From: Methylomonas subterranea | GTDB lineage: Bacteria; Pseudomonadota; Gammaproteobacteria; Methylococcales; Methylomonadaceae | Length of the DNA: 64,000 bases | Direction of reading: 5' to 3' | Assembly (NCBI RefSeq): GCF_024505185.1 | Contig: NZ_JANIBJ010000017.1 | Location: forward strand, 28,919-92,918 | Part shown: positions 39,515-49,433 of the stretch, piece after piece | Layout: the number at the start of each line of letters is the position of its first letter | Numbering within the stretch: position 1 is the stretch's first letter | Translations under genes and position numbers: made by a program | The notes under the pieces: generated by a model | Told to the model about the DNA's origin: nothing | The model's input: only the letters and a program-made list of their open reading frames with translations | Database searches by the model: none

Positions 39515-39806
39515 GGAGAGCCCCCCTTGGAATCTAGCTTCGCCCGCTCCGCGTGGGAGTGGCGCGTTCGGATGTCGGAAAATTATTTGCGCCTATCCGG
39601 GAGTGTCGTAAAAATCGAAACAGCCCCTCTCCCTCGGGGAGAAAGTTAGGATGAGGGTATATAGAACACTGGCTTATTAATTTCACCCCCGTCACCCAAC
39701 CCTCCCCGCAAGGAGAGGAGGGCTATTACGACCGTCCCTGTATGAAGCAGTCATCGGCAGCCAAGGATTTTTCTTGAACAAAACAGCTCTCGACCCGCCG
39801 ATATCA
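39515..39806. other. Intergenic region with dispersed-repeat element
   Basis: This 292-base spacer lies between rsfS and the FlgP-like gene, both on the minus strand. Its middle third is the imperfect palindromic element listed separately. The remainder shows no gene or clear promoter. Confidence 0.5.
39623..39723. repeat. MITE-like CCCTCTCCCT...GGAGAGGAGGG element
   Basis: The left end GCCCCTCTCCCTCGGGGAGA and right end CCCCGCAAGGAGAGGAGGGC are imperfect inverted repeats about 100 bases apart. Inner GTTAGGATGAGGG pairs with CACCCAACCCT-type sequence. This is the well-known style of dispersed palindromic element in proteobacteria. No open frame is inside. Confidence 0.6.
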
Positions 39807-40148
39807 CTATTTGTTGTCTTTATCGCCCGCCACCGACCAAAGCTTCTCCAGTTGGTAAAACTCGCGCGCCTGCCCGGTCATGACATGCAACACCACATCG
39901 CCCAAGTCCACCAACACCCAGTCCGAGCCTGATTCGCCTTCCACACCCAAGGGTTGCAGGTCGTTTTCCTTGACTTTTTCAATCACGTAATCGCATAGCG
40001 ATTTGGCATGACGGGTAGAGGTAGCGGTGGCAACCACCATAAAATCGGTAATACTGGTCTTGCCCCGCACATCCAGGATGGCGATTTGATGGGCCTTGCG
40101 TTCGTCAAGTTCGGTTTCGACCAGCTTTAGGAGTTGTTCTGCTTGCAT
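39807..40148 (-). CDS. rsfS: Ribosomal silencing factor RsfS
   Basis: Protein of 113 residues that binds ribosomal protein L14 and blocks subunit joining during starvation. ITDFMVVATATSTRHAKSLCDYV and the GEGESGSDWVLVDLGDVVLHVM segment (GVEGESG-W-L-D-GD--VH) are diagnostic. The N-terminal helix LLKLVETELDERKAHQIAILD is typical. It overlaps nadD by 22 bases, an arrangement widespread in bacteria. Confidence 0.95.
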   Translation of the reverse strand: MQAEQLLKLVETELDERKAHQIAILDVRGKTSITDFMVVATATSTRHAKSLCDYVIEKVKENDLQPLGVEGESGSDWVLVDLGDVVLHVMTGQAREFYQLEKLWSVAGDKDNK

Positions 40149-40783
40149 TCAATGTCCTGTTCTGAGGATAAATAAAGTTGATGGTGCCGGATATAGCCAA
40201 TGACGGCGTCCGGCAGTAAAAATTTAGGGCTGCGGCCGGCACCTATCAGCGCGCGTATGCGGGTTGCGGAAATATCCAACGCCGTGACGGTCTGAAAAAA
40301 CAGCAGTCCCGCCGGTTGTTGTCGCAACTGCCCGCTATCGGTGCAAAGCCGCTGCCGTAAAAATACCGGCAACTCGGCCGCAACGAATTGGGGCCGGGTC
40401 ATCACCACGACATGGGCATAGTCGAACAAGCTTTGCCAGCGGTGCCAGGCAGTCAAGCCGGCAAAGGCGTCCAGGCCGACAAACAACAACAAACCGCTTT
40501 GGGGATGCTCCATCCGCAGCGAAGCCAGGGTATCGACCATATATGAAGGCCCCTCCCTGTCCAGTTCGCGGCGGTCGGCATAAAAACCCGGCGTATCCGC
40601 GCAAGCCAGTTCCAACATCGCCAAGCGCATGTCGGCCGCCACCTCCGGCTGCCCGCGATGCGGCGGCCGGCGGCAGGGTATCATCCTGAGTTGTTGCAAT
40701 CCGAACATCTCGCTGACTTCCAGCGCCGTGCGCAAATGGCCGAAATGCACCGGGTTAAAGGTGCCGCCGTATATTCCTATCAT
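40127..40783 (-). CDS. nadD: Nicotinate-nucleotide adenylyltransferase
   Basis: Protein of 218 residues that adenylates nicotinate mononucleotide to deamido-NAD. GIYGGTFNPVHFGHLRTA carries the HxGH-type nucleotidyltransferase motif; IPCRRPPHRGQP, GPSYMVDTLASLR and the late ISATRIRALI (ISST-R motif) are all present. It abuts proA (one shared base) and overlaps rsfS, so the three form one operon read proA-nadD-rsfS. Confidence 0.96.
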   Translation of the reverse strand: MIGIYGGTFNPVHFGHLRTALEVSEMFGLQQLRMIPCRRPPHRGQPEVAADMRLAMLELACADTPGFYADRRELDREGPSYMVDTLASLRMEHPQSGLLLFVGLDAFAGLTAWHRWQSLFDYAHVVVMTRPQFVAAELPVFLRQRLCTDSGQLRQQPAGLLFFQTVTALDISATRIRALIGAGRSPKFLLPDAVIGYIRHHQLYLSSEQDIECKQNNS

Positions 40784-42042
40784 TATTGCCTGATATGTCC
40801 GTCACCCAGCACGATGTATTTCAACGAGGTCAAACCCAGCAGACCGACCGGACCGCGCGCATGCAGTTTGTCGGTACTGATGCCGATTTCCGCACCCAGG
40901 CCGTATTCGAAACCGTCGGCAAAACGGGTGGAGGCATTCACCATCACCGAACTGGAATCCACTTCCCGTAAAAACCGCCGCGCCAGCGTGTAGTCCTCGG
41001 TGACGATGCTTTCGGTATGGGCGGAACTGTATTTATTGATATGCGCAATCGCTTCGTCGATGCCGGCGACGATTTTTATCGACAAAATCGGCGCCAGATA
41101 CTCGGTGCGCCAGTCCTCTTCAGTGGCCCGCAGCGCGTTTTTGACCAGGGAACAGGTTTTCAGGCAACCGCGCAATTCCACGCCTTTTTCCGCGAATTGC
41201 GCCGCCAATACCGGTAACAAGGTCCCGGCCATGCTTTCCGCCACCAACAAGGTTTCCATGGCGTTGCAAACCCCATAGCGATGGGTCTTGGCATTCATCG
41301 CAATCGCCACCGCCTTGTCGGGATCGGCCTGTCCGTCTATATAAACATGGCAGATGCCGTCCAGATGCTTGATCACGGGAATCGTAGCTTCGTGGCTGAT
41401 GCGTTCTATCAGACTTTTGCCGCCGCGCGGCACGATCACATCGACGAATTCCTTCATAGTGATCAATGCACCCACCGCCGCCCGGTCCGTGGTTTCCACC
41501 ACCTGCACGGCATGGGCCGGCAGGCCGGCCTTATCCAAGCCCCGGGCAATACAGGCGGCGATAGCGCGATTGGAGTGTATGGACTCCGATCCGCCACGCA
41601 AGATGCAGGCATTGCCGGACTTTAAACACAGCGCGGCGGCATCGACGGTAACATTGGGCCGCGATTCGTAAATGATGCCGATAACGCCCAGCGGCACCCG
41701 CATCTGCCCGACCTGTATACCGCTGGGACGATAACTCAGATTGCTGATTTCGCCGACCGGATCGGGCAGCGCGGCCACTTGTTCGAGACCGGCCACCATG
41801 GCCGCGATACGGCCGGGCGTCAGTTCCAGCCGGTCCAGCGCGGCCGCATCCAAGCCGTTTTCCCTGCCGGCATGTAAATCCTTGGTATTTTCGGCCGCCA
41901 AGCTGGCGCTGTCGGCGGCAATGGCCTCGGCAATAGCCAACAAGGCTTGATTTTTGCGACCGCTATCGGCCTTGCCGGTTTCCCGTCCGGCCACGCGGGC
42001 TTGTTGCCCCAGTTGCCGCATATACTGCTCAATGTCCATCAT
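40783..42042 (-). CDS. proA: Gamma-glutamyl phosphate reductase
   Basis: Protein of 419 residues that reduces gamma-glutamyl phosphate with NADPH in proline synthesis. The aldehyde-dehydrogenase fold shows the catalytic cysteine in [46 protein letters not shown] and [12 protein letters not shown] are typical. The C-terminus has [24 protein letters not shown] (part quoted). Two adjacent ATG codons (42042 and 42039) are possible starts. First gene of proA-nadD-rsfS; proB is not in the window. Confidence 0.96.
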   Translation of the reverse strand: MMDIEQYMRQLGQQARVAGRETGKADSGRKNQALLAIAEAIAADSASLAAENTKDLHAGRENGLDAAALDRLELTPGRIAAMVAGLEQVAALPDPVGEISNLSYRPSGIQVGQMRVPLGVIGIIYESRPNVTVDAAALCLKSGNACILRGGSESIHSNRAIAACIARGLDKAGLPAHAVQVVETTDRAAVGALITMKEFVDVIVPRGGKSLIERISHEATIPVIKHLDGICHVYIDGQADPDKAVAIAMNAKTHRYGVCNAMETLLVAESMAGTLLPVLAAQFAEKGVELRGCLKTCSLVKNALRATEEDWRTEYLAPILSIKIVAGIDEAIAHINKYSSAHTESIVTEDYTLARRFLREVDSSSVMVNASTRFADGFEYGLGAEIGISTDKLHARGPVGLLGLTSLKYIVLGDGHIRQ

Positions 42043-42198
42043 TTACGATCCGATGCATTTCAAAAGTCGGCATTATAGCAAGCCGGCCGCCGTCACAGAG
42101 ATAAAGCAAGCAGCGCCCCTAACTCACCAGGACAGGAAAATTCGCCTTATGCGATAATGCCGCCGTTTTCGACTAAGGCATAACACCGGAGATTTTGC

Positions 42199-42696
42199 AT
42201 GACCGCATTGATAGGCATCATCATGGGTTCCACGTCCGATTGGGAGACCATGCAACATGCCGCGCAAACCCTTGAACATCTCGACATTCCGCACGAGGTT
42301 GAAGTAGTCTCCGCGCACCGTACCCCCGACAAGCTGTTTCACTATGCCGAAAACGCCGAAAGCAGGGGTTTGGAAGTCATCATCGCCGGCGCTGGCGGCG
42401 CGGCGCATCTGCCCGGCATGACGGCGGCAAAAACCGCCATTCCGGTGTTGGGAGTACCGGTGCAATCCAAAGCCCTGAACGGCATGGATTCGCTGTTGTC
42501 CATCGTGCAAATGCCGGCCGGCATCCCGGTCGGTACCTTGGCTATCGGTAAGGCGGGCGCCATCAATGCCGCCCTGCTGGCCGCCGCCATCGTCGGCAAC
42601 AAGCACCCGCAATACCGCCCCGCCCTGGATGTTTATCGTCAGCAGCAGACCGACAACGTCACCGCCAACCCGGACCCCAGGCAGGTGCAGGCATGA
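42199..42696 (+). CDS. purE: N5-carboxyaminoimidazole ribonucleotide mutase
   Basis: Class I PurE of 165 residues; converts N5-CAIR to CAIR. The active-site GSTSDWETM motif and [17 protein letters not shown] are present, with the [15 protein letters not shown] loop and [20 protein letters not shown]. It overlaps purK by 4 bases, as in most proteobacteria. The C-terminal tail after residue 150 is longer than in E. coli. Confidence 0.96.
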   Translation: MTALIGIIMGSTSDWETMQHAAQTLEHLDIPHEVEVVSAHRTPDKLFHYAENAESRGLEVIIAGAGGAAHLPGMTAAKTAIPVLGVPVQSKALNGMDSLLSIVQMPAGIPVGTLAIGKAGAINAALLAAAIVGNKHPQYRPALDVYRQQQTDNVTANPDPRQVQA

Positions 42697-43787
42697 AAGT
42701 CGGCATTTTGGGTGGCGGCCAACTCGCCAGAATGATCGCCTTGGCGGGCTATCCGCTAGGCTTGAAATTCATCGTGCTCGACCCCGACGCCAATGCCGGC
42801 GCCGCCGGTTTGAGCGAACATTTACACGGTGCTTACGACGATCCGGAGTTATTGGCGCAACTGGCGGCAAAAGCCGATGTGGTCACCTACGAATTCGAAA
42901 ACGTGCCGGCGCATGTCGCTGAGTTTTTGACCAGTCACACCCTGGTCTATCCGCCCGCCAAGGCCTTGGCGGTCGCCCAGGATCGCTTGTTGGAAAAGGA
43001 TTTTTTCAATCGAATAGGCATAGGCACGGCGCCCTACGCCGCCGTGGACAATCCGCGCGATCTGCGGACGGCCTTGGCAAGCATCGGCTATCCGGCCATA
43101 CTGAAAAGCCGCCGCATGGGTTACGACGGCAAGGGTCAGATGGTGTTAAAGTCCGAGGCGGATTTGGAACCGGCTTGGCATGCCATGCAAGACGCGCCTT
43201 CCATCGTCGAAGGCTTTGTGCCGTTTCAACGCGAGGTTTCCATCATCGCCGCCCGCCGCCCATCGGGCGACATCGCGTTTTACCCCCTTTCCGAAAACCA
43301 GCACAGCGGCGGCATTTTACGGGTGGCCAGAGCCTGCCGCGACGACGCGGAACAGGCCATGGCCGAAGACTACGTCCGCCGCCTGCTGGAAGAACTCGAC
43401 TATGTCGGCGTCATCGCCTTGGAATTGTTCGATGTCAATGGACGACTGCTGGCCAATGAATTCGCGCCCAGGGTGCATAACTCCGGACATTGGAGCATCG
43501 AAGGCTCCGAAACCAGCCAGTTCGAAAACCATTTGCGGGCCATTCTGGACTTGCCCCTCGGATCGACGCAAACCCGCGGCAACGCGGCCATGGTCAATTT
43601 CATCGGCGGCCCGCCGGATACGCAAGAACTGCTAAACTTTCCGCATGCGCATTTGCATCTTTACGACAAGGCGCCGCGCAAGGGCCGCAAGGTGGCGCAT
43701 GCCACGGTCAGAAGCGACGATGCGGAAGTCTTTGCCGGCACCCTGGAACAATTGTCCGCGCTGGCTCAACGCATCGACAATTCCTGA
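42693..43787 (+). CDS. purK: N5-carboxyaminoimidazole ribonucleotide synthase
   Basis: ATP-grasp enzyme of 364 residues that carboxylates AIR with bicarbonate. [11 protein letters not shown] starts the pre-ATP-grasp domain; [39 protein letters not shown] and [18 protein letters not shown] mark the ATP-grasp core. It overlaps purE by 4 bases. The V-ATPase operon begins 63 bases downstream with no visible terminator or clear promoter between, so read-through is possible. Confidence 0.96.
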   Translation: MKVGILGGGQLARMIALAGYPLGLKFIVLDPDANAGAAGLSEHLHGAYDDPELLAQLAAKADVVTYEFENVPAHVAEFLTSHTLVYPPAKALAVAQDRLLEKDFFNRIGIGTAPYAAVDNPRDLRTALASIGYPAILKSRRMGYDGKGQMVLKSEADLEPAWHAMQDAPSIVEGFVPFQREVSIIAARRPSGDIAFYPLSENQHSGGILRVARACRDDAEQAMAEDYVRRLLEELDYVGVIALELFDVNGRLLANEFAPRVHNSGHWSIEGSETSQFENHLRAILDLPLGSTQTRGNAAMVNFIGGPPDTQELLNFPHAHLHLYDKAPRKGRKVAHATVRSDDAEVFAGTLEQLSALAQRIDNS

Positions 43788-43850
43788 GTCCGGTCCGCGA
43801 CCGCTTGAAACATCCGCCGGTTGGCCGAGCCGGCATAAAGGGAGCTCAGA

Positions 43851-45212
43851 ATGATCGAACACATGGTTAGACATTACAACATCTTGTCCATCGTAGGTAA
43901 CATCATCACCGTCCATGTCGGCGGTGCAACGGAATATCGGGATATCACCACCCGCTTCGGCGATTTGGCGCAAATCCAGGACGATAACGGCAGCCGGTCG
44001 CTGGCGCAAGTGATCAAAATAGACGGCGGCAAGGTTTCCCTGCAAGTCTTCTCCGGTACGCGCGGCATCTCGACCGCCGCCAGCGTGCGTTTTTTGGGCC
44101 ACGCGCAGCAGGTAACCTATTCGGAGAACATACTGGGCCGCATCTTCAACGGCATCGGCGAGCCGATGGACGGCGGCTCCGATTTGCTTCCCGACCCCAA
44201 GGTCACCATCACCGGCGCTTCCGTCAACCCGATCAAGCGAGTGTTGGCTTCCAAGATGATACGCACCCAGGTGCCGATGATAGATGTGTTCAATTGTCTG
44301 GTGGAAAGCCAGAAAATCCCCATTTTTTCCATCGCCGGCGAACCCTACAACGCTTTTTTGGCCCGGGTCGGCATTCAGGCCGACGCCGACATCGTGATTT
44401 TCGCCGGACTGGGTCTGATTTTCGATGATTTTCACTATTTTCGAACCCAATTCGAATTAGCCGGCGTTTTTGCCCGTACCGTGATGTATTGCAATCTGGC
44501 CTCCGATCCCATCGTCGAACGCCTGCTGGTGCCGGATATGGCGCTGGCGGTGGCCGAACGCTTCGCCGTGGAGGAAGGCAAGCGCGTTCTAGTGCTGATG
44601 ACCGATATGACCGCCTACGCCGACGCGATGAAGGAAGTGGGCATTTCCATGGAGCACGTACCTTCCAACCGCGGCTATATGGGCGATTTGTATTCGCAAC
44701 TGGCCAAGCGCTACGAAAAAGCCTGCGACTACAAGGGCGCGGGCTCGGTAACCATATTAAGCGTCACCACCATGCCCGGCAACGACGTGACCCACCCGGT
44801 ACCGGACAACACCGGTTATATCACCGAGGGCCAGTTTTATCTGCACGACGGCATGCTGGACCCGTTCGGCTCCCTGTCCCGCCTGAAGCAACATGTGATC
44901 GGCAAGGTAACCCGGGAAGACCATGCGCAGATCATGAATACCATGATCCGTTTCTATGCGGCCGCCAACGACGCCGAACAAAAGCAGGCCATGGCCTTCG
45001 ATCTGTCCGACTATGATCGCAAACTGTTGAAGTTCGGCAAGCTGTTCAGGGCGCGCTTCATGGACATCAACGTTTCGATTGCCCTGGAACAGGCGCTGGA
45101 TTTAAGCTGGGCAACCCTGGCCGAATGTTTCTCCGAGGATGAACTGCTGATGAAGCAGGTCTTGATCGACAAATATTTCCCCAAGGCCGGTCATGGCGAA
45201 GCTGTCGTTTAA
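43851..45212 (+). CDS. V-type ATP synthase subunit B
   Basis: Non-catalytic nucleotide-binding subunit of 453 residues. It lacks a P-loop, and shows GRIFNGIGEPMDGG, ASKMIRTQVPMIDVFNCLV, the FSIAGEPYNAFLARVG region where the P-loop would be, and GYMGDLYSQLAKRYEKA (arginine-finger region). AGGGAG precedes the start by 8 bases. Unusually it is the first gene of the operon; in the related E-DUF2764-A-B-D-I-K clusters of Chlamydia and Bacteroidetes, B follows A. Acts in the cytoplasmic head. Confidence 0.93.
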   Translation: MIEHMVRHYNILSIVGNIITVHVGGATEYRDITTRFGDLAQIQDDNGSRSLAQVIKIDGGKVSLQVFSGTRGISTAASVRFLGHAQQVTYSENILGRIFNGIGEPMDGGSDLLPDPKVTITGASVNPIKRVLASKMIRTQVPMIDVFNCLVESQKIPIFSIAGEPYNAFLARVGIQADADIVIFAGLGLIFDDFHYFRTQFELAGVFARTVMYCNLASDPIVERLLVPDMALAVAERFAVEEGKRVLVLMTDMTAYADAMKEVGISMEHVPSNRGYMGDLYSQLAKRYEKACDYKGAGSVTILSVTTMPGNDVTHPVPDNTGYITEGQFYLHDGMLDPFGSLSRLKQHVIGKVTREDHAQIMNTMIRFYAAANDAEQKQAMAFDLSDYDRKLLKFGKLFRARFMDINVSIALEQALDLSWATLAECFSEDELLMKQVLIDKYFPKAGHGEAVV

Positions 45213-45795
45213 CAAAGCCGCCCTGCACAAGGAAACCGGCAAGCTGAAACGCTACCAGCAATATTTGCCGTCTCTGGAGTTGAAGCGGCAAAAACTGGTG
45301 ATGGAAAAAGCCAAGGGTTGGTCGCGGCTGGAACAGACCCGCCAGCTGATTGCGCAATGCCAGCATGCGGTGAGCGAATCGCTGCCGATGATTTCCAACC
45401 GCGATATAGACTTGAGCCGGCTGGTGTCGGTAAGCCGGGTGGAACTGGATCAGGAAAACATCGTCGGGGTCACTCTGCCGGTGTTGAAGCGGGTTGAATT
45501 GACCGGCAAACCCTACTCGCCGTATCTGAAACCGCACTGGGTCGACCACGTGGTCATCCGCTTGCGAACCATGCTGGAGTTGCAACTGCAACAGCGCGTG
45601 GAGCAGCAACGCCTGCATCTGCTGAATGCGGCGGTAAAAAAAGTCACGCAAAAAGTCAATCTGTTCGACAAGGTTCTGATTCCCAAGACCCAGCAAAATA
45701 TTCGCAAGATCCGCATTTTTCTGTCGGATGCCGAACGCGCCGATGTGGTACGCGCCAAGATCACCAAGCAGCTACGCGCGACGTCGGGAGATTGA
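45193..45795 (+). CDS. V-type ATP synthase subunit D
   Basis: Central-stalk subunit of 200 residues, mostly long helices that run through the A3B3 head. The N-terminal segment SFNKAALHKETGKLKRYQQ, the central GVTLPVL motif and the C-terminal RVNALE-like region, here KVNLFDKVLIPKTQQNIRKI, are typical of subunit D. It overlaps subunit B by 20 bases and ends directly before subunit I. Confidence 0.9.
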   Translation: MAKLSFNKAALHKETGKLKRYQQYLPSLELKRQKLVMEKAKGWSRLEQTRQLIAQCQHAVSESLPMISNRDIDLSRLVSVSRVELDQENIVGVTLPVLKRVELTGKPYSPYLKPHWVDHVVIRLRTMLELQLQQRVEQQRLHLLNAAVKKVTQKVNLFDKVLIPKTQQNIRKIRIFLSDAERADVVRAKITKQLRATSGD

Positions 45796-47595
45796 ATGGC
45801 CATCGTCAAATTAAAGAAGTTAACCTTTTGCGGCTTGCTAAAGGACAAGCGGCGGGTGCTGGAGCAATTGCAAGGCTTGGGCGAACTGCACCTGATCCCG
45901 CTGCAACCCCTGCCGGCCAATCCGGAGAGCCGGGACGAGAAACAAGCCACCCTGTTGCTGCAGGCCTTGCGCTATCTGAATGATTGTCCGCGCAAGCGGC
46001 ATCAAGTAAGCAACGATAAAAATTTCAACGCCGACCGCATCGTGGAACAAATCCTCAAGCTGAAAAGCAAAACCCGGGAATTGAGCGATCGCCGCGACGC
46101 ATTGCTGAAGCGGATTCAGGACCTGGAGCCCTGGGGCGACTTCGTCCTGCCGGAAAGCGGTCTGCTGTCGAATCAATGCTTCTGGTTTTACATCGTGCCC
46201 AGGCGCATGCTGGGCAAGTTGAAGGATTGCGGCTTGGTCTGGCAAACCGTGCATCAAAACAATTTGTTCAGTTACGTAGTCGTGATTTCCGAGCACGAAC
46301 CGCCGGAAATTGCCTTGCCGGTGCCGCGCAGCCATACCGGCTCCCTGCCGTTGTCTACTTTGCGCGATCAAGCCGACGAACTGGCAATGACCCTGGAAGA
46401 TTTGCAGGCCCAACGCGAATCCTTTACGCGCTGGATCGCCTTGCTGACGCTGCATTTCGCCGCAAGCCGCGACCACGACGAGTTGCAACATGCCCAAACG
46501 ATTACCCGCGACGAATTAGGTGTGTTTGCCCTGCAGGCCTGGTTGCCGGAAAAACGAGTGGAATATTATCGACAATTTGCAGACGCGGCGGGCTTGGCGC
46601 TGCTGACCGAAGATCCGGCCCCGGCGGATAAACCTCCGACACTGCTGGAAAACCCGCCCACGTTGGCCGGCGGCGAGGATTTGGTAAATTTTTACCAAAC
46701 GCCGGGCTACCAAGGCTGGGATCCGTCCCTAATCGTATTTTTCTCCTTCTCGCTGTTTTTTGCGATCATCTTGTCGGACGCCGGCTACGCCGCCATATTT
46801 ATGAGCCTGCTGGCCTGGAAGTGGCGCGGCCTTGGCGCTAGCGCCAAGGGCCGCCGTTTCCGCATGTTGGCACTATGCACCCTCGGCCTTTCCTTGCTGT
46901 GGGGAGTGCTGTGCGGCAGCTACTTAGGCTACGGTCCGGGCGACGACAGTGTATTGGGCCGGCTCAAATGGTTCGATCTGAACGACTTCGACGGCATGAT
47001 GCGGCTGACTATCGCCATCGGCGTAATGCATATCACCCTGGCCAATCTGGTCAAGGCCTGGCAACGGCGCCGTTCCACCTTGGCGTTGGCGCCGCTGGGT
47101 TGGATAGGCTTGGTTAGCGGCGGCTTTTGTCTGTGGCTGGCTCAAGACCAGCCAGTGACCTTCCTTGCGAGTTTGGGCCGGGGCTTGGCGGTAACCGGTG
47201 CCGCGCTGTTGATACTGTTCAGCAGCGAACGCCGCGTCCGCCGCTGGAGCGACTGGTTCTGGCGCCTGCTGGACGGCTTGAAAAGCCTGATCGGCATCAC
47301 CCAGTTGTTCGGCGATGTGCTCAGTTACATGCGTTTATTCGCCCTGGGATTGGCCAGCGCTTCCCTGGCCGTAACCTTCAATCAACTGGCCGAACAAGTG
47401 CTGCGCGAATTTCCCGGGCCGGGTCTGCTTTTCAGCATTCTGATATTGTTACTCGGGCATTCACTGAATTTGGTGCTGTGCATTCTGAGCGGGGTGGTGC
47501 ACGGACTGCGATTGAATTTTATCGAATTTTATAATTGGAGCGTTTCCGATGAAGGTTATCCGTTTAAAGCATTTTCCAAAAAAGGAGTCGATTGA
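45796..47595 (+). CDS. V-type ATP synthase subunit I (a-subunit)
   Basis: Stator and ion-channel subunit of 599 residues. The N-terminal half (about 1-310) is soluble with coiled-coil helices. From about 311 there are seven or so membrane segments, including VFFSFSLFFAIILSDAGYAA and GVLCGSYLGYG. The conserved channel arginine should lie in the penultimate helix; SYMRLFALGLASASLAVTFNQLA contains the candidate arginine. The stop TGATG overlaps the subunit K start by one base. The length is near that of bacterial forms. Confidence 0.92.
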   Translation: MAIVKLKKLTFCGLLKDKRRVLEQLQGLGELHLIPLQPLPANPESRDEKQATLLLQALRYLNDCPRKRHQVSNDKNFNADRIVEQILKLKSKTRELSDRRDALLKRIQDLEPWGDFVLPESGLLSNQCFWFYIVPRRMLGKLKDCGLVWQTVHQNNLFSYVVVISEHEPPEIALPVPRSHTGSLPLSTLRDQADELAMTLEDLQAQRESFTRWIALLTLHFAASRDHDELQHAQTITRDELGVFALQAWLPEKRVEYYRQFADAAGLALLTEDPAPADKPPTLLENPPTLAGGEDLVNFYQTPGYQGWDPSLIVFFSFSLFFAIILSDAGYAAIFMSLLAWKWRGLGASAKGRRFRMLALCTLGLSLLWGVLCGSYLGYGPGDDSVLGRLKWFDLNDFDGMMRLTIAIGVMHITLANLVKAWQRRRSTLALAPLGWIGLVSGGFCLWLAQDQPVTFLASLGRGLAVTGAALLILFSSERRVRRWSDWFWRLLDGLKSLIGITQLFGDVLSYMRLFALGLASASLAVTFNQLAEQVLREFPGPGLLFSILILLLGHSLNLVLCILSGVVHGLRLNFIEFYNWSVSDEGYPFKAFSKKGVD

Positions 47596-48044
47596 TGGCT
47601 GAGTTACTGGGTATTTTAGGTTGGATCGGGATTTACGCGCCGATGGCCCTGGGTGCGATGGGCAGCATAGCCGGCTGTTCCATCGGCGGTCAGGCCGCGG
47701 TCGGCGCCATGCTGGATACCGAAACCGGTTACGGCCGCTATATCGGCGTGTCGGCCATGCCGTCTTCGCAGGTCATTTTCGGTATCGTGGTGATGTTTAC
47801 CCTGAATCGGCCGGTCAATATCGACAATGCCGCCGGCTTGTTTGCGGTGGGGGTGCTGTCGGGCCTTGCCCTGATGTTGAGCGCCGTCTATCAGGGACAG
47901 TGTTGCGCGGCCGCCATTCACGCCGCCAAGGCCAAACCGGAAATCTTCGGTTTATCCATCGTGCCCGCCGCCATCGTGGAAGGCTTCGCCGTCTTTACCT
48001 TTATTTTCGCGCTGGTCATTAGCGGCGGCATTCCCAAAGTGTAA
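47595..48044 (+). CDS. V-type ATP synthase subunit K (rotor ring), Na+-type ligands
   Basis: Proteolipid of 149 residues with four transmembrane helices in two hairpins. AAGGAG precedes ATG 47595 by 7 bases; the TTG one codon upstream is not needed. Compared with Enterococcus hirae NtpK, whose Na+ site uses Thr64, Gln65, Gln110 and Glu139, the equivalents here are Ser58, Gln59 (AMPSSQVIFG), Gln100 (YQGQCCAAAI) and Glu129 (AAIVEGFAVF). The ion site therefore looks sodium-specific, an inference from alignment by eye. Confidence 0.92.
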   Translation: MAELLGILGWIGIYAPMALGAMGSIAGCSIGGQAAVGAMLDTETGYGRYIGVSAMPSSQVIFGIVVMFTLNRPVNIDNAAGLFAVGVLSGLALMLSAVYQGQCCAAAIHAAKAKPEIFGLSIVPAAIVEGFAVFTFIFALVISGGIPKV

Positions 48045-48054
48045 GGATGGCATC

Positions 48055-48744
48055 ATGAATGAGGAAAAAGCTGAATACGCCTCCTCGGGTGTCGAACAAC
48101 TCATTGAACGGTTGCGGGAACAGGCCATACACGCCGGCCAGCAAAAAGCCGAAAGCATCGTCGCCGACGCGCAAAAACGCGCCGCCTGGCTGATTGCCGA
48201 AGCCGAACAGGAAGCCGCCGATATCGTGAAAAAGGCCCGCGCCGAAGCGGATGCCATTCATGCCGCCGGCGCCGACGCCTTGAATCTGGCGGCGCGGGAT
48301 GCCTTGCTGCGCCTTCGGGACACTTTGTTAGGCAGCTTTAGCCAGGAAGTTCAGCGGGTAGTCGGCGAAAAAATGGCCGACCGAAGCTTTATGGAACAAC
48401 TCATACTGGCGCTGGCCGGTCAGGTAAGGGAAAAAACCGGACTGGACCGGCAAAATCGACTGACTTTTCTACTGCCGGAAAATGTGGTCGGCGTGGAAGA
48501 ATTGCGTAAAAACCCGGAAGAGTTACGGCAAGGCGAACTGTCTCATGTGGCCGCCGACCTTGCCGGCGACCTGCTGCGCAAGGGCGTGAATTTCGAAGTC
48601 GGCGACGAGTTAAAATCCGGCTTGGTAATCCGGCTGGAAGATGACGCCATGTACATAGACTTTACCGACGAAGCCGTGGCCGCCCTGTTGCTGGCGCACC
48701 TGCAACCGCGCTTCCGCGCCTTGCTGCAGGGCATCGTCAAGTGA
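48055..48744 (+). CDS. V-type ATP synthase subunit E
   Basis: Peripheral-stalk subunit of 229 residues. The N-terminal 80 residues form an Ala/Glu/Lys-rich helix (QQKAESIVADAQKRAAWLI), followed by a globular C-terminal domain with a GDELKSGLVIRLEDDAMYID segment. Subunit G/H, the usual helical partner, has no separate gene here. The stop overlaps the next start by the GTGA pattern. In the related seven-gene clusters E is the first gene; here it is fifth. Confidence 0.85.
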   Translation: MNEEKAEYASSGVEQLIERLREQAIHAGQQKAESIVADAQKRAAWLIAEAEQEAADIVKKARAEADAIHAAGADALNLAARDALLRLRDTLLGSFSQEVQRVVGEKMADRSFMEQLILALAGQVREKTGLDRQNRLTFLLPENVVGVEELRKNPEELRQGELSHVAADLAGDLLRKGVNFEVGDELKSGLVIRLEDDAMYIDFTDEAVAALLLAHLQPRFRALLQGIVK

Positions 48745-49433
48745 CGGCGGGATTCAAATACACGCTGCTGCTTACCAGTTTGCCGGTACAACCGGCGGAA
48801 TTGTTCAGTTCGCGGCTACCCGTCATTTCCCGAATCCAACTGGATAAACGTCTGACCCTGCTCGACGCGGAAGACGCGGCGGATTTGGCGCGGATTGAAG
48901 GTTTGTTGCATTGGTCGAAAATGTCCGAACGGGATGACGCCACCATCATCAACGCCGGCGAACGGGAATTGGCCTTGGTGCGCAGCGCCTTCCTGCGCGA
49001 CATCGTCGCTTGGCGCTTGGAATTAAGAACCTTGTTAACCGCCCTGCGCCGCCGGCATGCCGGCGAACATATCACGCCGGCCGATCCCTTTTACGGCTTT
49101 GGCCGCCATTTGCGTTTTATTCACCGTTACTGGCACAAAGCCGATTTCGGCCTGGGCAACAGCCTGCCCTGGATCAAACAGGCCCAACAATTTATCGCCG
49201 AGAACAACCCCATGGCACTGGACAGGTTGATGCTGGAATTGAACTGGAAACACTATGCCCGCCTCAGCCGGGGGCATTATTTCGATTTTCCGGCGGTGGT
49301 GTTGTATGTGCTGCGCTGGTATTTGATCAATCGCTGGGTCAGTTACGACAAGGACCGGGCGCTATTACGCTTTAACGAATTAATCAACGCCGAAATGGCC
49401 GACGTACGGCTGGAATTTGAAGGAAAAGCATGA
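48741..49433 (+). CDS. DUF2764 family protein, likely V-ATPase subunit C equivalent
   Basis: Protein of 230 residues starting at GTG within the subunit E stop. It begins FKYTLLLTSLPVQPAELFSS and ends with FDFPAVVLYVLRWYLINRWV and a following DKDRALLRFNELIN segment, both typical of the DUF2764 proteins that lie between E and A in the V-ATPase clusters of Chlamydia and Bacteroidetes. By position it is thought to replace the C/d subunit that joins the central stalk to the rotor ring; that role is inference. It overlaps subunit A by 4 bases. Confidence 0.8.
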   Translation: MTAGFKYTLLLTSLPVQPAELFSSRLPVISRIQLDKRLTLLDAEDAADLARIEGLLHWSKMSERDDATIINAGERELALVRSAFLRDIVAWRLELRTLLTALRRRHAGEHITPADPFYGFGRHLRFIHRYWHKADFGLGNSLPWIKQAQQFIAENNPMALDRLMLELNWKHYARLSRGHYFDFPAVVLYVLRWYLINRWVSYDKDRALLRFNELINAEMADVRLEFEGKA

